In this document: positions 42,084-51,465 of the stretch, in pieces
Numbering within the stretch: the first letter of the stretch is position 1
Layout of the letters: each line of letters begins with the position of its first letter
From: Mediannikoviicoccus sp037890055
GTDB lineage: Bacteria > Bacillota > Clostridia > Tissierellales > Peptoniphilaceae
NCBI GenBank assembly: GCA_037890055.1
Contig: JBBKBD010000001.1
Direction: 5' to 3' (one strand)
DNA: 64,000 bases
The notes under the pieces: model-generated
Seen by the model: the letters and a program-made list of their open reading frames with translations, nothing else
Told to the model about the DNA's origin: nothing
The model's database searches: none
Made by a program: the position numbers and the translations under genes

Positions 42084-43001
42084 CTACTTTCTAAGGTTTG
42101 GATCCAGTGCGTCTCTTAGACCGTCACCTAATAGTGTAAATGAAAGCATTGTCAATGCTATTGTTAGTGCAGGGAAGAATAATTGATAAGGATAGAATTG
42201 GAATTTTTGTTGAGCGGACGCCGCCATAGCTCCCCAAGAAGTTTCTGGAGGGGCAACTCCAAGTCCTAAATAACTTAAAAATGCTTCACTGAATATATAT
42301 CCTGGTATATCGAAGGAAATTGAAACCAAGATAACATTTAATGTGTTTGGAATTAAATGTCTCATGATTATGTTCTTATTTGATACACCAAGTACGTCTG
42401 CAGCTAATATAAAGTCTTGTTGTTTTAATGATAGAATTTGTCCTCTAACAAGTCTTGCAAGTCCACACCAACCAGTTATGGTCATGGCAATAATAAGTGT
42501 ATGAATACCTTGTGAGTCCATGGCAAGTCTTACTATGATAACAACAAGAAGATATGGTAGTGAGAAAAGAATTTCTACAATTCTCATCATGATATTATCT
42601 ACTCTACCTCCAAAGTATGCAGAAACTGCACCATAGATAGAGCCTATTATCGTACTTATAATTGCACCACAGATACCAATGAAGATGGAAATTCTACCAC
42701 CTCTCCAAAGTCTTGTGAATACATCTCTTCCTATTTCATCTGTCCCAAACCAAAATTCAGATCCTGGCTTAGTATTAGGTGCTCCTACAATATCCTTAAA
42801 GTTATACTTAGAAATCATAGGTCCTATAATTACCATTATGGTTAAAAATATTAGTATTATAAATGCAAGCATGGCAGTTTTATTTTGTTTAAATCTTCTC
42901 CACGCATCTGACCAGTAGGTTACAACAGGTCTTGCTATAAATTCTGCATCTCCCTGGTCCTTAGGCACTCTTTTAAATTTACTTTTATCTATACTTTCCA
43001 T
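42084..43001 (-). CDS. oppC: Oligopeptide ABC transporter permease OppC
   Basis: 305 residues, six membrane helices and the ATPase-coupling EAA-type loop in AADVLGVSNKNIIMRHLIPN. The start motif FKQNKTAMLAFIIL and FWFGTDEIGRDVFTRLWRGGR are OppC/DppC signatures. Nine bases after oppB. Confidence 0.94.
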   Translation of the reverse strand: MESIDKSKFKRVPKDQGDAEFIARPVVTYWSDAWRRFKQNKTAMLAFIILIFLTIMVIIGPMISKYNFKDIVGAPNTKPGSEFWFGTDEIGRDVFTRLWRGGRISIFIGICGAIISTIIGSIYGAVSAYFGGRVDNIMMRIVEILFSLPYLLVVIIVRLAMDSQGIHTLIIAMTITGWCGLARLVRGQILSLKQQDFILAADVLGVSNKNIIMRHLIPNTLNVILVSISFDIPGYIFSEAFLSYLGLGVAPPETSWGAMAASAQQKFQFYPYQLFFPALTIALTMLSFTLLGDGLRDALDPNLRK

Positions 43002-43010
43002 CTTTGTCTC

Positions 43011-43943
43011 CTAGCTATCTACTCTAATTCTTGGGTCGGCAACGGTATATAGAATATCAACTAATAGTTGTGCTACTAAGAATAATGCAGCATAGAACAC
43101 AGTTGTACCGATAATCATTGGGTAATCACGAGTTTGGATAGCACTTACAAAGTAGAAACCAAGTCCCGGAATACCAAACATTGTTTCAATAATGAATGAA
43201 CCTGTAAATATACCTACAATTTGTGGTCCTATTATTGTAATAACAGGTAGTATGGCGTTTCTAATAACATGCTTAATTATGATGTTAAATCTTGAAACAC
43301 CTTTTGCTTCAGCTGTAAGGATATAGTCTTCATTCAATACTTCAAGAACATTACTTCTCATATATCTTGCATATGTTGCAATTGAACCAAAGCACATTGC
43401 AAGGGACGGTAAAACAGTATATTTGAACATACCTGGTCTATAACCGGATGTTGGGAACAATTTCAATTTTACCGCAAAGTAAAGTTGAAGTAGTGAACCC
43501 ATTATAAATACCGGGATAGTTACTCCTAGTATAGCGATGACGCTTACTATGTAATCCGGCCATCTACCCCTGTTTAACGCTGCTATTATACCAAGAACTA
43601 TACCTATTGATAGCCCTATAATCATGGCTTGTCCACCAATTCTACCTGAAACCGGTGCAGTTTCCTTTATAACTGTGGATACTTCTCTACCTGGATACTT
43701 GATTGATGAACCTAAGTCTCCCTTTGTTAATACATTTTTTAAGAAAATTGCATATTGTTCGTGGACCGGTTTATCAAGACCATATTTCTTCTTATAGTTT
43801 TCTATGGTTTGTGGTGGTAATGTCTTACCCATTGCAGATAGTGGGTCCCCTTGAATGTTATGCATTAAAAAGAATGTTACAGTGGTAATTATGAATAAGG
43901 TTATTACCATGTATAAAAATCTTTTTCCTATATACTTTAACAT
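43011..43943 (-). CDS. oppB: Oligopeptide ABC transporter permease OppB
   Basis: 310 residues, six membrane helices. MLKYIGKRFLYMVITLFIITTVTFFLM at the start and TAEAKGVSRFNIIIKHVIRNA near residue 215 are typical of OppB. It follows oppA1 after a hairpin, and AGGAGG stands upstream of the ATG. Confidence 0.94.
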   Translation of the reverse strand: MLKYIGKRFLYMVITLFIITTVTFFLMHNIQGDPLSAMGKTLPPQTIENYKKKYGLDKPVHEQYAIFLKNVLTKGDLGSSIKYPGREVSTVIKETAPVSGRIGGQAMIIGLSIGIVLGIIAALNRGRWPDYIVSVIAILGVTIPVFIMGSLLQLYFAVKLKLFPTSGYRPGMFKYTVLPSLAMCFGSIATYARYMRSNVLEVLNEDYILTAEAKGVSRFNIIIKHVIRNAILPVITIIGPQIVGIFTGSFIIETMFGIPGLGFYFVSAIQTRDYPMIIGTTVFYAALFLVAQLLVDILYTVADPRIRVDS

Positions 43944-43957
43944 CTTAACCTCCTAAA

Positions 43958-43979
43958 TCAGGTGGCTTTCGCCACCTGA
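43958..43979 (-). promoter_or_regulatory. Stem-loop between oppA1 and oppB
   Basis: Perfect nine-base stem TCAGGTGGC/GCCACCTGA with a GAAA loop on the minus strand, no T tract. Probably protects the oppA1 part of the message or partly stops transcription, giving more binding protein than permease. Confidence 0.7.
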
Positions 43980-43996
43980 AATTTATTTTTCCTCAA

Positions 43997-45679
43997 CTAT
44001 GGTCTAGCTGAAGTATCAATTGTTTTAAAGCCAGTGCTTGTGAAGTCTGAGAATGTTACTCCCTTTACATAATCGTAGTAGTATGAGTTTGTACTAGCTC
44101 CGATTAGTGGAATAACAACTGATTGATCTACAAGCATCTTGTCTGCTTCTTTGTATAATTCAGTTGCTTTAGCTGTGTCTTTTTCAACAGCTGCTTCGTC
44201 AACTAACTTGTCATAATCTGCACTTGCCCATCCTGTGTTAACAGCGCCTGCATTTGTCTTGAATAATGAAAGCATTGCTGATGGGTCATTGTAGTCTGCT
44301 GTCCATGCAAGGTATCCTAATTGGTAATCACCTTTTTGGATTCTACCTGCAAGAATTGGCCATTCCATAGTTTCTAGTTCAACGTTAATACCTAAATTAT
44401 TGTTTAGGTTTTGTTGAATAAATTCGTTTATCATCTTAACTCTTGGGTTATTTACATAGATAAGAGTTAATTTAACTTGTGCTGGATCTTCTCCAAGTCC
44501 TAATTCTTTAAGACCTTCAATTAAAAGAGCTTTTGCATCAGGATTTGCAGATTTTAATCCATCAAATGAGTCGCCAATTTCATCTCTAAATTCTTTACCA
44601 TCTAATTGAACTCCATTTGGTACCCATCCCTTTGCTGGAGGAGTAAATCCTTCAGAAAGTAATTTTGAAAGGCCTTCTCTATCAACTGTAAGGTTAATAG
44701 CTTGTCTTATCTTTTCATTCTTTAGTATAGGGTCAGTGTGGTTAACTGCTAAATAGTCAACTGCTGGAATACTAACTGGTTCGCTCTTAACATTTTCAAT
44801 GTCTTTGAACTTAGCTACCCATTCAGGAATGTTAGTTCTAACTGCATCAACTTCTCCTACTGAGAAAGAGTTCATGATAGTGTTAGTATCTGTCATGATA
44901 GGTAGGTTTACAGTTTGTAGATGAACGTTTTCTTTATCCCAATAGTCTTCGTTCTTTTCAAGAGTTAATCTTGAGTTGTGAGTCCATTCAGTTAATTTGA
45001 AAGGTCCACATGAAAGAACTGTATCTGGTTCTGCACCATATTTTTCGCCATATTTTTCAACTAGATCTTGTCTACATGGTAGCATTACTCTAAAAGGAAC
45101 TAAAGTTAAGAAGTATGCTACTGGAGAATCTAAAGTTACTTCTAATGTTAAATCATCAACAGCTTTTACACCTAGTTCGTCAACAGGAGCTTTCCCTGAG
45201 TTAACTTCACCAAAGTTTTTAATAGGTGCAAGTAGGAACGCTGATTCAGAACCTGTGTCTGGATTTGCTGCTCTCTTGATTCCATATTCGAAATCCTTTG
45301 CAGTTAGTGGTTCTCCGTCTTCCCATTTCATTCCTTCTCTAAGTTTGAATGTATATGTTAAGCCGTCTTCTGAAACTTCATAGCTTTCAGCTGCTGCTGG
45401 AACTACTTCATTTGATCCATCTTCTTTTTCAGCCATTCTAAGTAGTGGTTCAGTAATATTGTTTATGATTTTATTACCATATACGTCAGATCCCTTTTGA
45501 GCGTCCAATGTAGTTGGCTCACTGTCTAATAGGGAATTGTAGTATTGTTCTCCACCATTTCCTCCTGCTACAGGTTTACCATCAGAACCAGTAGCATTTT
45601 TGTTAGCTCCACCACATGCAGTTACAAATAACATCATACCTGCAAGTACAAGTGAAAGAGCTTTTTTCTTTCCATTCAT
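43997..45679 (-). CDS. oppA: Oligopeptide-binding lipoprotein OppA (first gene of operon)
   Basis: 560 residues. Signal peptide with lipobox VTAC (Cys22), then a peptide-binding SBP_bac_5 domain (ITEPLLRMAEKEDGSN, GWVPNGVQLDGKEF, NVELETMEWPILAGR). It leads oppABCDF. Close paralogue of oppA2 and oppA3, sharing the C-terminal FKTIDTSAR. Strong codon bias and a strong promoter point to high expression. Confidence 0.95.
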   Translation of the reverse strand: MNGKKKALSLVLAGMMLFVTACGGANKNATGSDGKPVAGGNGGEQYYNSLLDSEPTTLDAQKGSDVYGNKIINNITEPLLRMAEKEDGSNEVVPAAAESYEVSEDGLTYTFKLREGMKWEDGEPLTAKDFEYGIKRAANPDTGSESAFLLAPIKNFGEVNSGKAPVDELGVKAVDDLTLEVTLDSPVAYFLTLVPFRVMLPCRQDLVEKYGEKYGAEPDTVLSCGPFKLTEWTHNSRLTLEKNEDYWDKENVHLQTVNLPIMTDTNTIMNSFSVGEVDAVRTNIPEWVAKFKDIENVKSEPVSIPAVDYLAVNHTDPILKNEKIRQAINLTVDREGLSKLLSEGFTPPAKGWVPNGVQLDGKEFRDEIGDSFDGLKSANPDAKALLIEGLKELGLGEDPAQVKLTLIYVNNPRVKMINEFIQQNLNNNLGINVELETMEWPILAGRIQKGDYQLGYLAWTADYNDPSAMLSLFKTNAGAVNTGWASADYDKLVDEAAVEKDTAKATELYKEADKMLVDQSVVIPLIGASTNSYYYDYVKGVTFSDFTSTGFKTIDTSARP

Positions 45680-45721
45680 CGTATTATTCCTCCTTAAGAA
45701 TATAAATAAGAATTTAAATTA

Positions 45722-45807
45722 TACAGAAACCTTAAATCCCTTTGAGAAAACGATTTGAATTTAAATAAAAAACATTTTCAAAATCAAATTTGATTCAGTT
45801 TTCTGTA
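45722..45807 (-). promoter_or_regulatory. Structured 5' leader of oppA1
   Basis: Outer pair TACAGAAA/TTTCTGTA (45722-45729 with 45800-45807), perfect, and an inner helix of TTTTGAAAATG with CGTTTTCTCAAA (one bulge, one G-T). The transcript should start a few bases before the outer stem. No known riboswitch recognised. Confidence 0.55.
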
Positions 45808-45820
45808 GAACTCATTGTTA

Positions 45821-45848
45821 ATTATAACACATGTTTTAGCCATTTCAA
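45821..45848 (-). promoter_or_regulatory. Strong promoter of the opp operon
   Basis: Minus strand TTGAAA, 16-base spacer, TATAAT with TG extension (TGTTATAAT). Leader about 135 bases. Confidence 0.8.
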
Positions 45849-46047
45849 CCATAAATAACGCTAATTAATGAATAGGCAAAAATATATATCTATTTAAAAC
45901 TTAACACTATAAAAATACTTAAGCCACGCTTATTCTATAAGTTATATAGCTTTAACGTGGCCCATCATTCTATTTAGCAAAATATCAATATTTAAAAGAG
46001 TTTTACTTTTTTATTAGTCATTTATGAATTTTTAACCTCTCTAAAAT
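45849..46047. other. Non-coding stretch between opp promoter and dedA
   Basis: With the leader and promoter above, 45680-46047 (368 bases) carries no gene. It is AT-rich. One hairpin stands out: GCCACG (45923-45928) pairs with CGTGGC (45956-45961) around an inner CTATA/TATAG helix, followed on the minus strand by a loose T run, possibly the dedA terminator. Confidence 0.4.
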
Positions 46048-46653
46048 TTAATCAAAATTTTCTTTTTTCTTTTTGTAAAAATAAATAATAAAAATTATTA
46101 CAACTAGTCCTATGATTACTAAAGTATAATCCTTTGTAATAGTTTCAATAAAGGTCCAATTCTCTCCAAGCTTCATGCCTGCGAAAATGATTATTGCATT
46201 CCAAATTAAAGAGCCTAGTCCAGTCAAAACTATAAATTCAATCAAATTCATACCAAACATCCCGGCAGGTATGGACACCATTGATCTAAAGATAGGAACC
46301 ATCCTTAATATGAATACTGATATTCTTTCATGTTTAACATAAATATTTTTAATTTTAGTTAGGGTATTGTTATCAATTCTCAACATCTTATCCTTTCCAA
46401 TAAATGCATTTCTAACTTTAGGTCGGTTTATATACTTGCCAATATAATAAAGCACAACTGCTCCTAGCACAGAGCCAAGCGTTGATGCAAGTAGCACCGA
46501 AATGAAGGTGAGTTTTGTTGTGGATATAAAAAGTCCGCCAATACCTAAAACCGCTTCCGATGGTATAGGTGGAAAAATATTTTCAATAAAAATTAATAAG
46601 AAAATTCCAAAGCTTCCAAACTTTTCTATTAGATTTAAAAATAATTGATTCAT
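46048..46653 (-). CDS. DedA-family membrane protein
   Basis: 201 residues, about five membrane segments. FIENIFPPIPSEAVLGIGGLF and ILRMVPIFRSMVSIPAGMFGMN are DedA signatures, with the conserved Glu and Arg. DedA proteins flip phospholipids or undecaprenyl phosphate and support proton-gradient-dependent envelope functions. The ATG at 46653 has GGAGG upstream; the frame opens at a TTG four codons earlier. Confidence 0.9.
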   Translation of the reverse strand: MNQLFLNLIEKFGSFGIFLLIFIENIFPPIPSEAVLGIGGLFISTTKLTFISVLLASTLGSVLGAVVLYYIGKYINRPKVRNAFIGKDKMLRIDNNTLTKIKNIYVKHERISVFILRMVPIFRSMVSIPAGMFGMNLIEFIVLTGLGSLIWNAIIIFAGMKLGENWTFIETITKDYTLVIIGLVVIIFIIYFYKKKKENFD

Positions 46654-46741
46654 GATTTCCTCCAAAATAAATTATATCAAATAGCAGGACTCAATACTAA
46701 TTGTGGAAATTTTTCTCAAATCTGTTTCTTCTCAACTGTAA

Positions 46742-46772
46742 TAAAAAAAGAAACCTCTTAAGTAAGGTTTCT
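46742..46772 (-). terminator. Terminator of the V-ATPase operon
   Basis: Minus strand: AGAAACCT, eight-base loop, AGGTTTCT and T7, just past the subunit D stop. Confidence 0.88.
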
Positions 46773-46773
46773 C

Positions 46774-47394
46774 TTATTTTTTTGATTTAACTTTTTTCAA
46801 TCGGAAGAACTCTTCAATATCTTTCTCTTCCAATATCTCTTCAAGTTTTTTTATATTTCTTTGTAACTTTGGTATTTGTATCTTGTCCAGTGCATTGGCC
46901 CTCTTTTGTGTCTTGTTTATTTCATTGGCCAAATTGTAAACTGCATTTTCAATTTCAGTCAACTTGTAAATTAACTTTCTAAGCTTTTTAAATTCAATTA
47001 AAAGTCTGTCAAAGCCTGGATAGGTGTCGTGGATACCAAAGCTAAGTGTTGTTTTTTTATCGTCTTTATCAAGTATTATCTTAGGGACAGTTGCACCCAT
47101 TACGGACTTATACAAAATGTCGTAGTCTTTTTCCAAAGAGATGGCGTCAATAATATTGTCCAAGTTCTCTTTCCCAAGTACGAGATTCACTTGATTTAAA
47201 AGTTCATATGCCTTTGAAAATTGTTCTTCAATATTTTTTTGAACTTCCTTGGCTTCATCAACTAAAGTCATCATTTCCTTTATTAGAACGACTCTCTTTC
47301 TATCTAAAAGATTGTATCCCTTTTTGGCAAAGTTCAAAGACTTCTTCAATTTAATTAAGTTGCCCTTGGTATATGCCATGTTGTTCTTAGCCAT
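46774..47394 (-). CDS. ntpD: V-type ATPase subunit D (central stalk)
   Basis: 206 residues, long coiled-coil helices at both ends (TKGNLIKLKKSLNFAKKGYNLLDRKR start; LNEINKTQKRANALDKIQIPKL near the end). It is the rotor shaft inside the A3B3 head. Five bases after subunit B, last of the operon. Confidence 0.93.
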   Translation of the reverse strand: MAKNNMAYTKGNLIKLKKSLNFAKKGYNLLDRKRVVLIKEMMTLVDEAKEVQKNIEEQFSKAYELLNQVNLVLGKENLDNIIDAISLEKDYDILYKSVMGATVPKIILDKDDKKTTLSFGIHDTYPGFDRLLIEFKKLRKLIYKLTEIENAVYNLANEINKTQKRANALDKIQIPKLQRNIKKLEEILEEKDIEEFFRLKKVKSKK

Positions 47395-47399
47395 TTAAA

Positions 47400-48782
47400 T
47401 CACCTTTTTAGATACTTTTCTTTTAATTTTGGATCTAGTCTATCAAGCTGTTCATCGGGTAAAATTTTCATAAGCTCCCATGCAAGGTCCAATGTTTCTA
47501 TGATACTTCTGTTTTCGTACGGATCTTGTTTTACAAATTTCTCTTCAAACTCTTCTCCAAATTTCAAAATCTTCTTGTCCGAATCTTGTAAGTCGTCTTC
47601 TCCAAGTATTTGAGCAAGGTCTCTTACTTCTTGTACCTTTGAATAGGATGCAAAAAGTTGGTTTGCAACATCTTGATGGTCTTCCCTTGTGTAGCCTTCT
47701 CCAATACCATCTTTCATAAGTCTTGATAGTGAAGGAAGTACATTTATTGGTGGATATACATCTTTAAAGGTAAGTTGTGGGTCCAATGCGACTTGCCCCT
47801 CTGTAATATAACCTGTTAAGTCTGGGATTGGGTGTGTAATATCTCCATTTGGCATGGTAAGAATTGGTATAAGTGTTAATGAACCCTTATGTCCCTTAAG
47901 CATACCCGCCCTTTCATATAGACTGGCAAGGTCTGAATACATGTATCCAGGGTAGCCCTTTCTACTTGGCACCTCTTCCCTTAGTGAAGATACTTCTCTA
48001 AGAGCTTCTCCATATGAAGTAATGTCTGTCATTAGCACAAGAACATGTTTATTTTCTTCAAATGCAAGATACTCCGCAGCTGTAAGTGCACATTTAGGTA
48101 CAATAAGTCTTTCCATAATTGGATCATCTGCATAATTTAAAAACATTACTACATTTCCAATTACACCGGAGTTTCTAAATTCATTTTCAAAATAAATTCC
48201 TTCGTCGTGCTTTACACCTATGGCTGCAAACACTATGCAAAAGTCTTCATCTTCATTATTATCGCCAGTATTAACTACCCTTGCTTGTCTTATGATTTGA
48301 GATGCAAGCTTGTTATGGTCCAAGCCATTTTCAGAAAATATTGGAAGCTTTTGTCCTCTAATAAGTGTTGTTAAGCAGTCTATTGTTGAAATTCCTGTTT
48401 GAATAAAGTTTCTTGGATAAACCCTTGCAACGGGGTTCATTGGTCTACCGTTGATGTTATAAAGTTTTTTAGAATAGATATCTCCAAGGCCATCAATAGG
48501 CTCGCCTATTCCATTAAACTTTCTTCCCAATATGTCCTTTGATAGAGGAAGTTCAAATGGTTTTGTTGTAAAAGAAACTTCTGTATTATTTGAGGACATT
48601 CCAGTCAAGTCACCAAAAACTTGTATTTGTGCTGTCTCTCCTCTTATGGCTAAAACCTGTCCAAGGAAAGTTTTATCTTCAAACTCAACCTTTACAAGTT
48701 CGCCATAAAACATATCCTTAACATTTTCTATTTCAATTAATGAACTCTTTATCTTTGAAGCTTTAATGTATTTCTTAATCAT
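47400..48782 (-). CDS. ntpB: V-type ATPase subunit B
   Basis: 460 residues, non-catalytic nucleotide-binding-fold subunit of the head. Seen: GQKLPIFSENGLDHNKLASQI in place of a P-loop, ALREVSSLREEVPSRKGYPGYMYSDLASLYERAG, all standard. Overlaps subunit A by eight bases, with GGAGG in the end of ntpA. Confidence 0.96.
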   Translation of the reverse strand: MIKKYIKASKIKSSLIEIENVKDMFYGELVKVEFEDKTFLGQVLAIRGETAQIQVFGDLTGMSSNNTEVSFTTKPFELPLSKDILGRKFNGIGEPIDGLGDIYSKKLYNINGRPMNPVARVYPRNFIQTGISTIDCLTTLIRGQKLPIFSENGLDHNKLASQIIRQARVVNTGDNNEDEDFCIVFAAIGVKHDEGIYFENEFRNSGVIGNVVMFLNYADDPIMERLIVPKCALTAAEYLAFEENKHVLVLMTDITSYGEALREVSSLREEVPSRKGYPGYMYSDLASLYERAGMLKGHKGSLTLIPILTMPNGDITHPIPDLTGYITEGQVALDPQLTFKDVYPPINVLPSLSRLMKDGIGEGYTREDHQDVANQLFASYSKVQEVRDLAQILGEDDLQDSDKKILKFGEEFEEKFVKQDPYENRSIIETLDLAWELMKILPDEQLDRLDPKLKEKYLKR

Positions 48783-50559
48783 CTAAGCCTCCTTCGTTAT
48801 ATCTGCTTTCAAGATTTTCAAAAAATTGTTCTATTTCTTCTTTCAATTCATCTATCTTTTCAAGCTTGTCATTTTCGATATTGTACTTCATTCCAACTAT
48901 TTTTGTGTATATTTCTGAGGATGTGATTTCATTAATAGGAATGTTCTTCTTTACAGCTTCAAGACCAAGGTCGTAAAACTCTTTTATAACTTCAAGCATC
49001 TTGTACTGTTTCAACAAAGGCACATAGGAATCTATTTTATTAAAGGCATTTTGTTGTAAAAATCCTACTTTAATCATCTTTGCAACAAATAGAGTAAGCC
49101 TTTGGTCATCTGGTAGTACATCTTCACCTATAAGCATTACAATTTCTTGAAGCTTGTCTTCTTCAAATAAAATCTTCATCATTTTATTTTTCAAAGTGAC
49201 CACATCTTTACCAATTAATTCCATGTAGTCCTCTTTTAGCTCGTCACTGTACTTTGAATACGAAGTCAACCAGTTAATGGCAGGATAGTGTCTTGCATAT
49301 GCAAGCTCTTTATCAAGACCCAAAAATACATTTACATATCTCTTTGTATTCTCAGTAACAGGTTCCGAAAAGTCTCCCCCCTGAGGAGAAACTGCACCGA
49401 TTATTGTTACAGAACCAAGTTCGTTTCCTAATGTCTTTACATATCCGGCTCTCTCGTAGAAGCCTGCAATCCTTGATGGCAAATATGGAGGGAAACCTTC
49501 TTCCGCTGGCATCTCTTCAAGTCTACCTGAAATCTCTCTAAGGGCTTCTGCCCATCTTGAAGTAGAGTCCGCCATTATTGCCACGTCATAGCCCATGTCC
49601 CTAAAGTACTCTGCAATTGTGATTCCAGTATAAATGGAAGCTTCTCTTGCAGCTACTGGCATATTTGATGTGTTTGCTATTAAAACAGTTCTCTCCATAA
49701 GAGGTCTGCCTGTATTAGGGTCAATAAGCTTAGGAAAGTCTTCAAGAACTTCTGTCATTTCATTTCCTCTTTCGCCACAGCCGATATATACGATTATATC
49801 CGCATCACAATACCTTGCGAATTGATGTTGTGTCATGGTTTTACCTGTACCAAATCCTCCAGGTATTGCAACTGTTCCTCCCTTTGCAACTGGGAAAAAT
49901 ACATCTAAAATTCTTTGTCCTGTCTTTAGTAGTTTTGAAACTTCAAGTCTTTCCTCAATTGGTCTTGGAAATTTTATTGGCCATTCTTGATATAACTTAA
50001 CTTCATGAAGCTCTTTGCTTTCGTCTTCTATCTTTAGAATAACTTCGTTTATATTGTATTTTCCAGATGGCTTTACATCTACAGCCCTTCCCTTAACTCC
50101 ATATGGAACTAAGATCTTATGGGTTATTGCTTCAGTTTCTTTAATAGTTGCAACCACTTCTCCTTGAGAGATTAGTCCACCTTCTTTAACTATAACGTCC
50201 ACATCCCAAAGTTTTTCTTCATCAAGGGACATAAGGCCAATGCCTTCTGGTATAAACTCTCCATACTTCTCTTCAATAACCTTTAAAGGCCTTTCAATCC
50301 CGTCAAACATATTTCCTATAAGACCTGGGCCTAGCTTAACTGAAAGCGGCATATTTGTATGAACCACTTCGTCTCCGGCGCTTAGTCCTTGAGTGTCTTC
50401 ATAAACCTGTATAGTTCCTTCGTCATCGTCTAAGGAGATTACCTCTCCTATTAACTTCTTTGGTCCAACTAGAACCATCTCTTTTGCTTGGAAGTTTGAC
50501 ATGTTATTTGCATTTATAACTGGTCCATTTATAGATGTAACAATTGCATTATTTTCCAT
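48775..50559 (-). CDS. ntpA: V-type ATPase catalytic subunit A
   Basis: 594 residues. P-loop GGFGTGKT at 234-241 (usually GPFGSGKT), VYIGCGERGNEMTEVL with the catalytic Glu region, and MADSTSRWAEALREISGRLEEMPAEEGFPPYLPSRIAGFYERAG. It makes or hydrolyses ATP. The A-type insert (~110-200) is present. Overlaps ntpE by 11 bases. Confidence 0.97.
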   Translation of the reverse strand: MENNAIVTSINGPVINANNMSNFQAKEMVLVGPKKLIGEVISLDDDEGTIQVYEDTQGLSAGDEVVHTNMPLSVKLGPGLIGNMFDGIERPLKVIEEKYGEFIPEGIGLMSLDEEKLWDVDVIVKEGGLISQGEVVATIKETEAITHKILVPYGVKGRAVDVKPSGKYNINEVILKIEDESKELHEVKLYQEWPIKFPRPIEERLEVSKLLKTGQRILDVFFPVAKGGTVAIPGGFGTGKTMTQHQFARYCDADIIVYIGCGERGNEMTEVLEDFPKLIDPNTGRPLMERTVLIANTSNMPVAAREASIYTGITIAEYFRDMGYDVAIMADSTSRWAEALREISGRLEEMPAEEGFPPYLPSRIAGFYERAGYVKTLGNELGSVTIIGAVSPQGGDFSEPVTENTKRYVNVFLGLDKELAYARHYPAINWLTSYSKYSDELKEDYMELIGKDVVTLKNKMMKILFEEDKLQEIVMLIGEDVLPDDQRLTLFVAKMIKVGFLQQNAFNKIDSYVPLLKQYKMLEVIKEFYDLGLEAVKKNIPINEITSSEIYTKIVGMKYNIENDKLEKIDELKEEIEQFFENLESRYNEGGLDD

Positions 50560-51145
50560 CTACCTTACCTCCCACTTTGTTTATGAAATCTTGAATGACA
50601 AAACCAATCGCCTTTCTATTGATCTTTACAAATTCACTTATTGTGTTATCCACAATACTATTTTCTTTCTTATTTTCTAAAGTGTAGCCGCCTATAACAT
50701 CATCTTTCAAAATTTTAATCTTTGATTCATCAAGAGAAAGTCTCTTTGCATCATTTGAAGTAAGTCCTATTGAAAAATCTGGATTGTTATAATAAGGCAT
50801 AACTTTCTCCTTTAAACCTTCCACATATTTTTCTTCTGTAACATAGGACTTATATTGATTTAAAATATCTTTGTTAATATCTTCAATCATTCTCTCTCTA
50901 AATTTAAGAATTTCTTCTCTACTCTTATTTTCTTGAATTTGAATCTTTTCATTTATATCTTTAGTGATATCTCTTTCTTTCTTGGAAACTAGTAATTCAA
51001 ATTGATTTTCCTTTTCTTCTTTGAACTCCATAAAGTCGTCGCTTAATTTAGAATAGAGTTTTTGATAATGTTCTTCTAGCTCTTCTTTCTTTTTGTCATA
51101 AGTTACCTTTTTAAATAACTCATATTTATTTTCAAGTAAAATCAT
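50549..51145 (-). CDS. ntpE: V-type ATPase subunit E (peripheral stalk)
   Basis: 198 residues; Lys/Glu-rich helix (~8-95) then a small globular C-terminus (DAKRLSLDESKIKILKDDVIGGYTL). Fits the stator subunit E, which pairs with the G-type subunit. Eight bases after subunit F. Confidence 0.85.
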   Translation of the reverse strand: MILLENKYELFKKVTYDKKKEELEEHYQKLYSKLSDDFMEFKEEKENQFELLVSKKERDITKDINEKIQIQENKSREEILKFRERMIEDINKDILNQYKSYVTEEKYVEGLKEKVMPYYNNPDFSIGLTSNDAKRLSLDESKIKILKDDVIGGYTLENKKENSIVDNTISEFVKINRKAIGFVIQDFINKVGGKVDGK

Positions 51146-51153
51146 AATATCAC

Positions 51154-51465
51154 CTAGTCAATCTTTACACCTAAGGACTCTTTAACAGATCTTAGTATAA
51201 AATCCTTATCTCTTAATCCACCTTGCCCTGGAATTACAACAATCAGTGGTTTTGCTTTACGCTTTTTTCTATGCTCAATTAGCAAATCATGTACTATTTC
51301 AGAAACATCTTCCGTCAATATTACAGTCCCGATTTTTTCTTCTTTTAGAGTCTTTTTAAAAATACTTCTCAAGTTTTCTCTGTCTTTACTGAATGTTCCC
51401 CTAATTCCTGAAAGTTTTAATCCCTGAACAATGCTTTTGTCATTTGATATAAGGTAGGAATACAT
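51154..51465 (-). CDS. ntpG: V-type ATPase subunit F (rotor)
   Basis: 103 residues with IGTVILTEDVSEIVHDLLIEHR and PLIVVIPGQGG, the hallmark of subunit F, which binds subunit D. Start overlaps the subunit K stop by one base. Confidence 0.9.
   Translation of the reverse strand: MYSYLISNDKSIVQGLKLSGIRGTFSKDRENLRSIFKKTLKEEKIGTVILTEDVSEIVHDLLIEHRKKRKAKPLIVVIPGQGGLRDKDFILRSVKESLGVKID

Noticed and set aside
47400..50559. F-type or flagellar/type III ATPase
   Set aside because: Subunit A has the V/A-type insert and the operon has subunits I, K, C, D, E and F, so it is a V-type complex.
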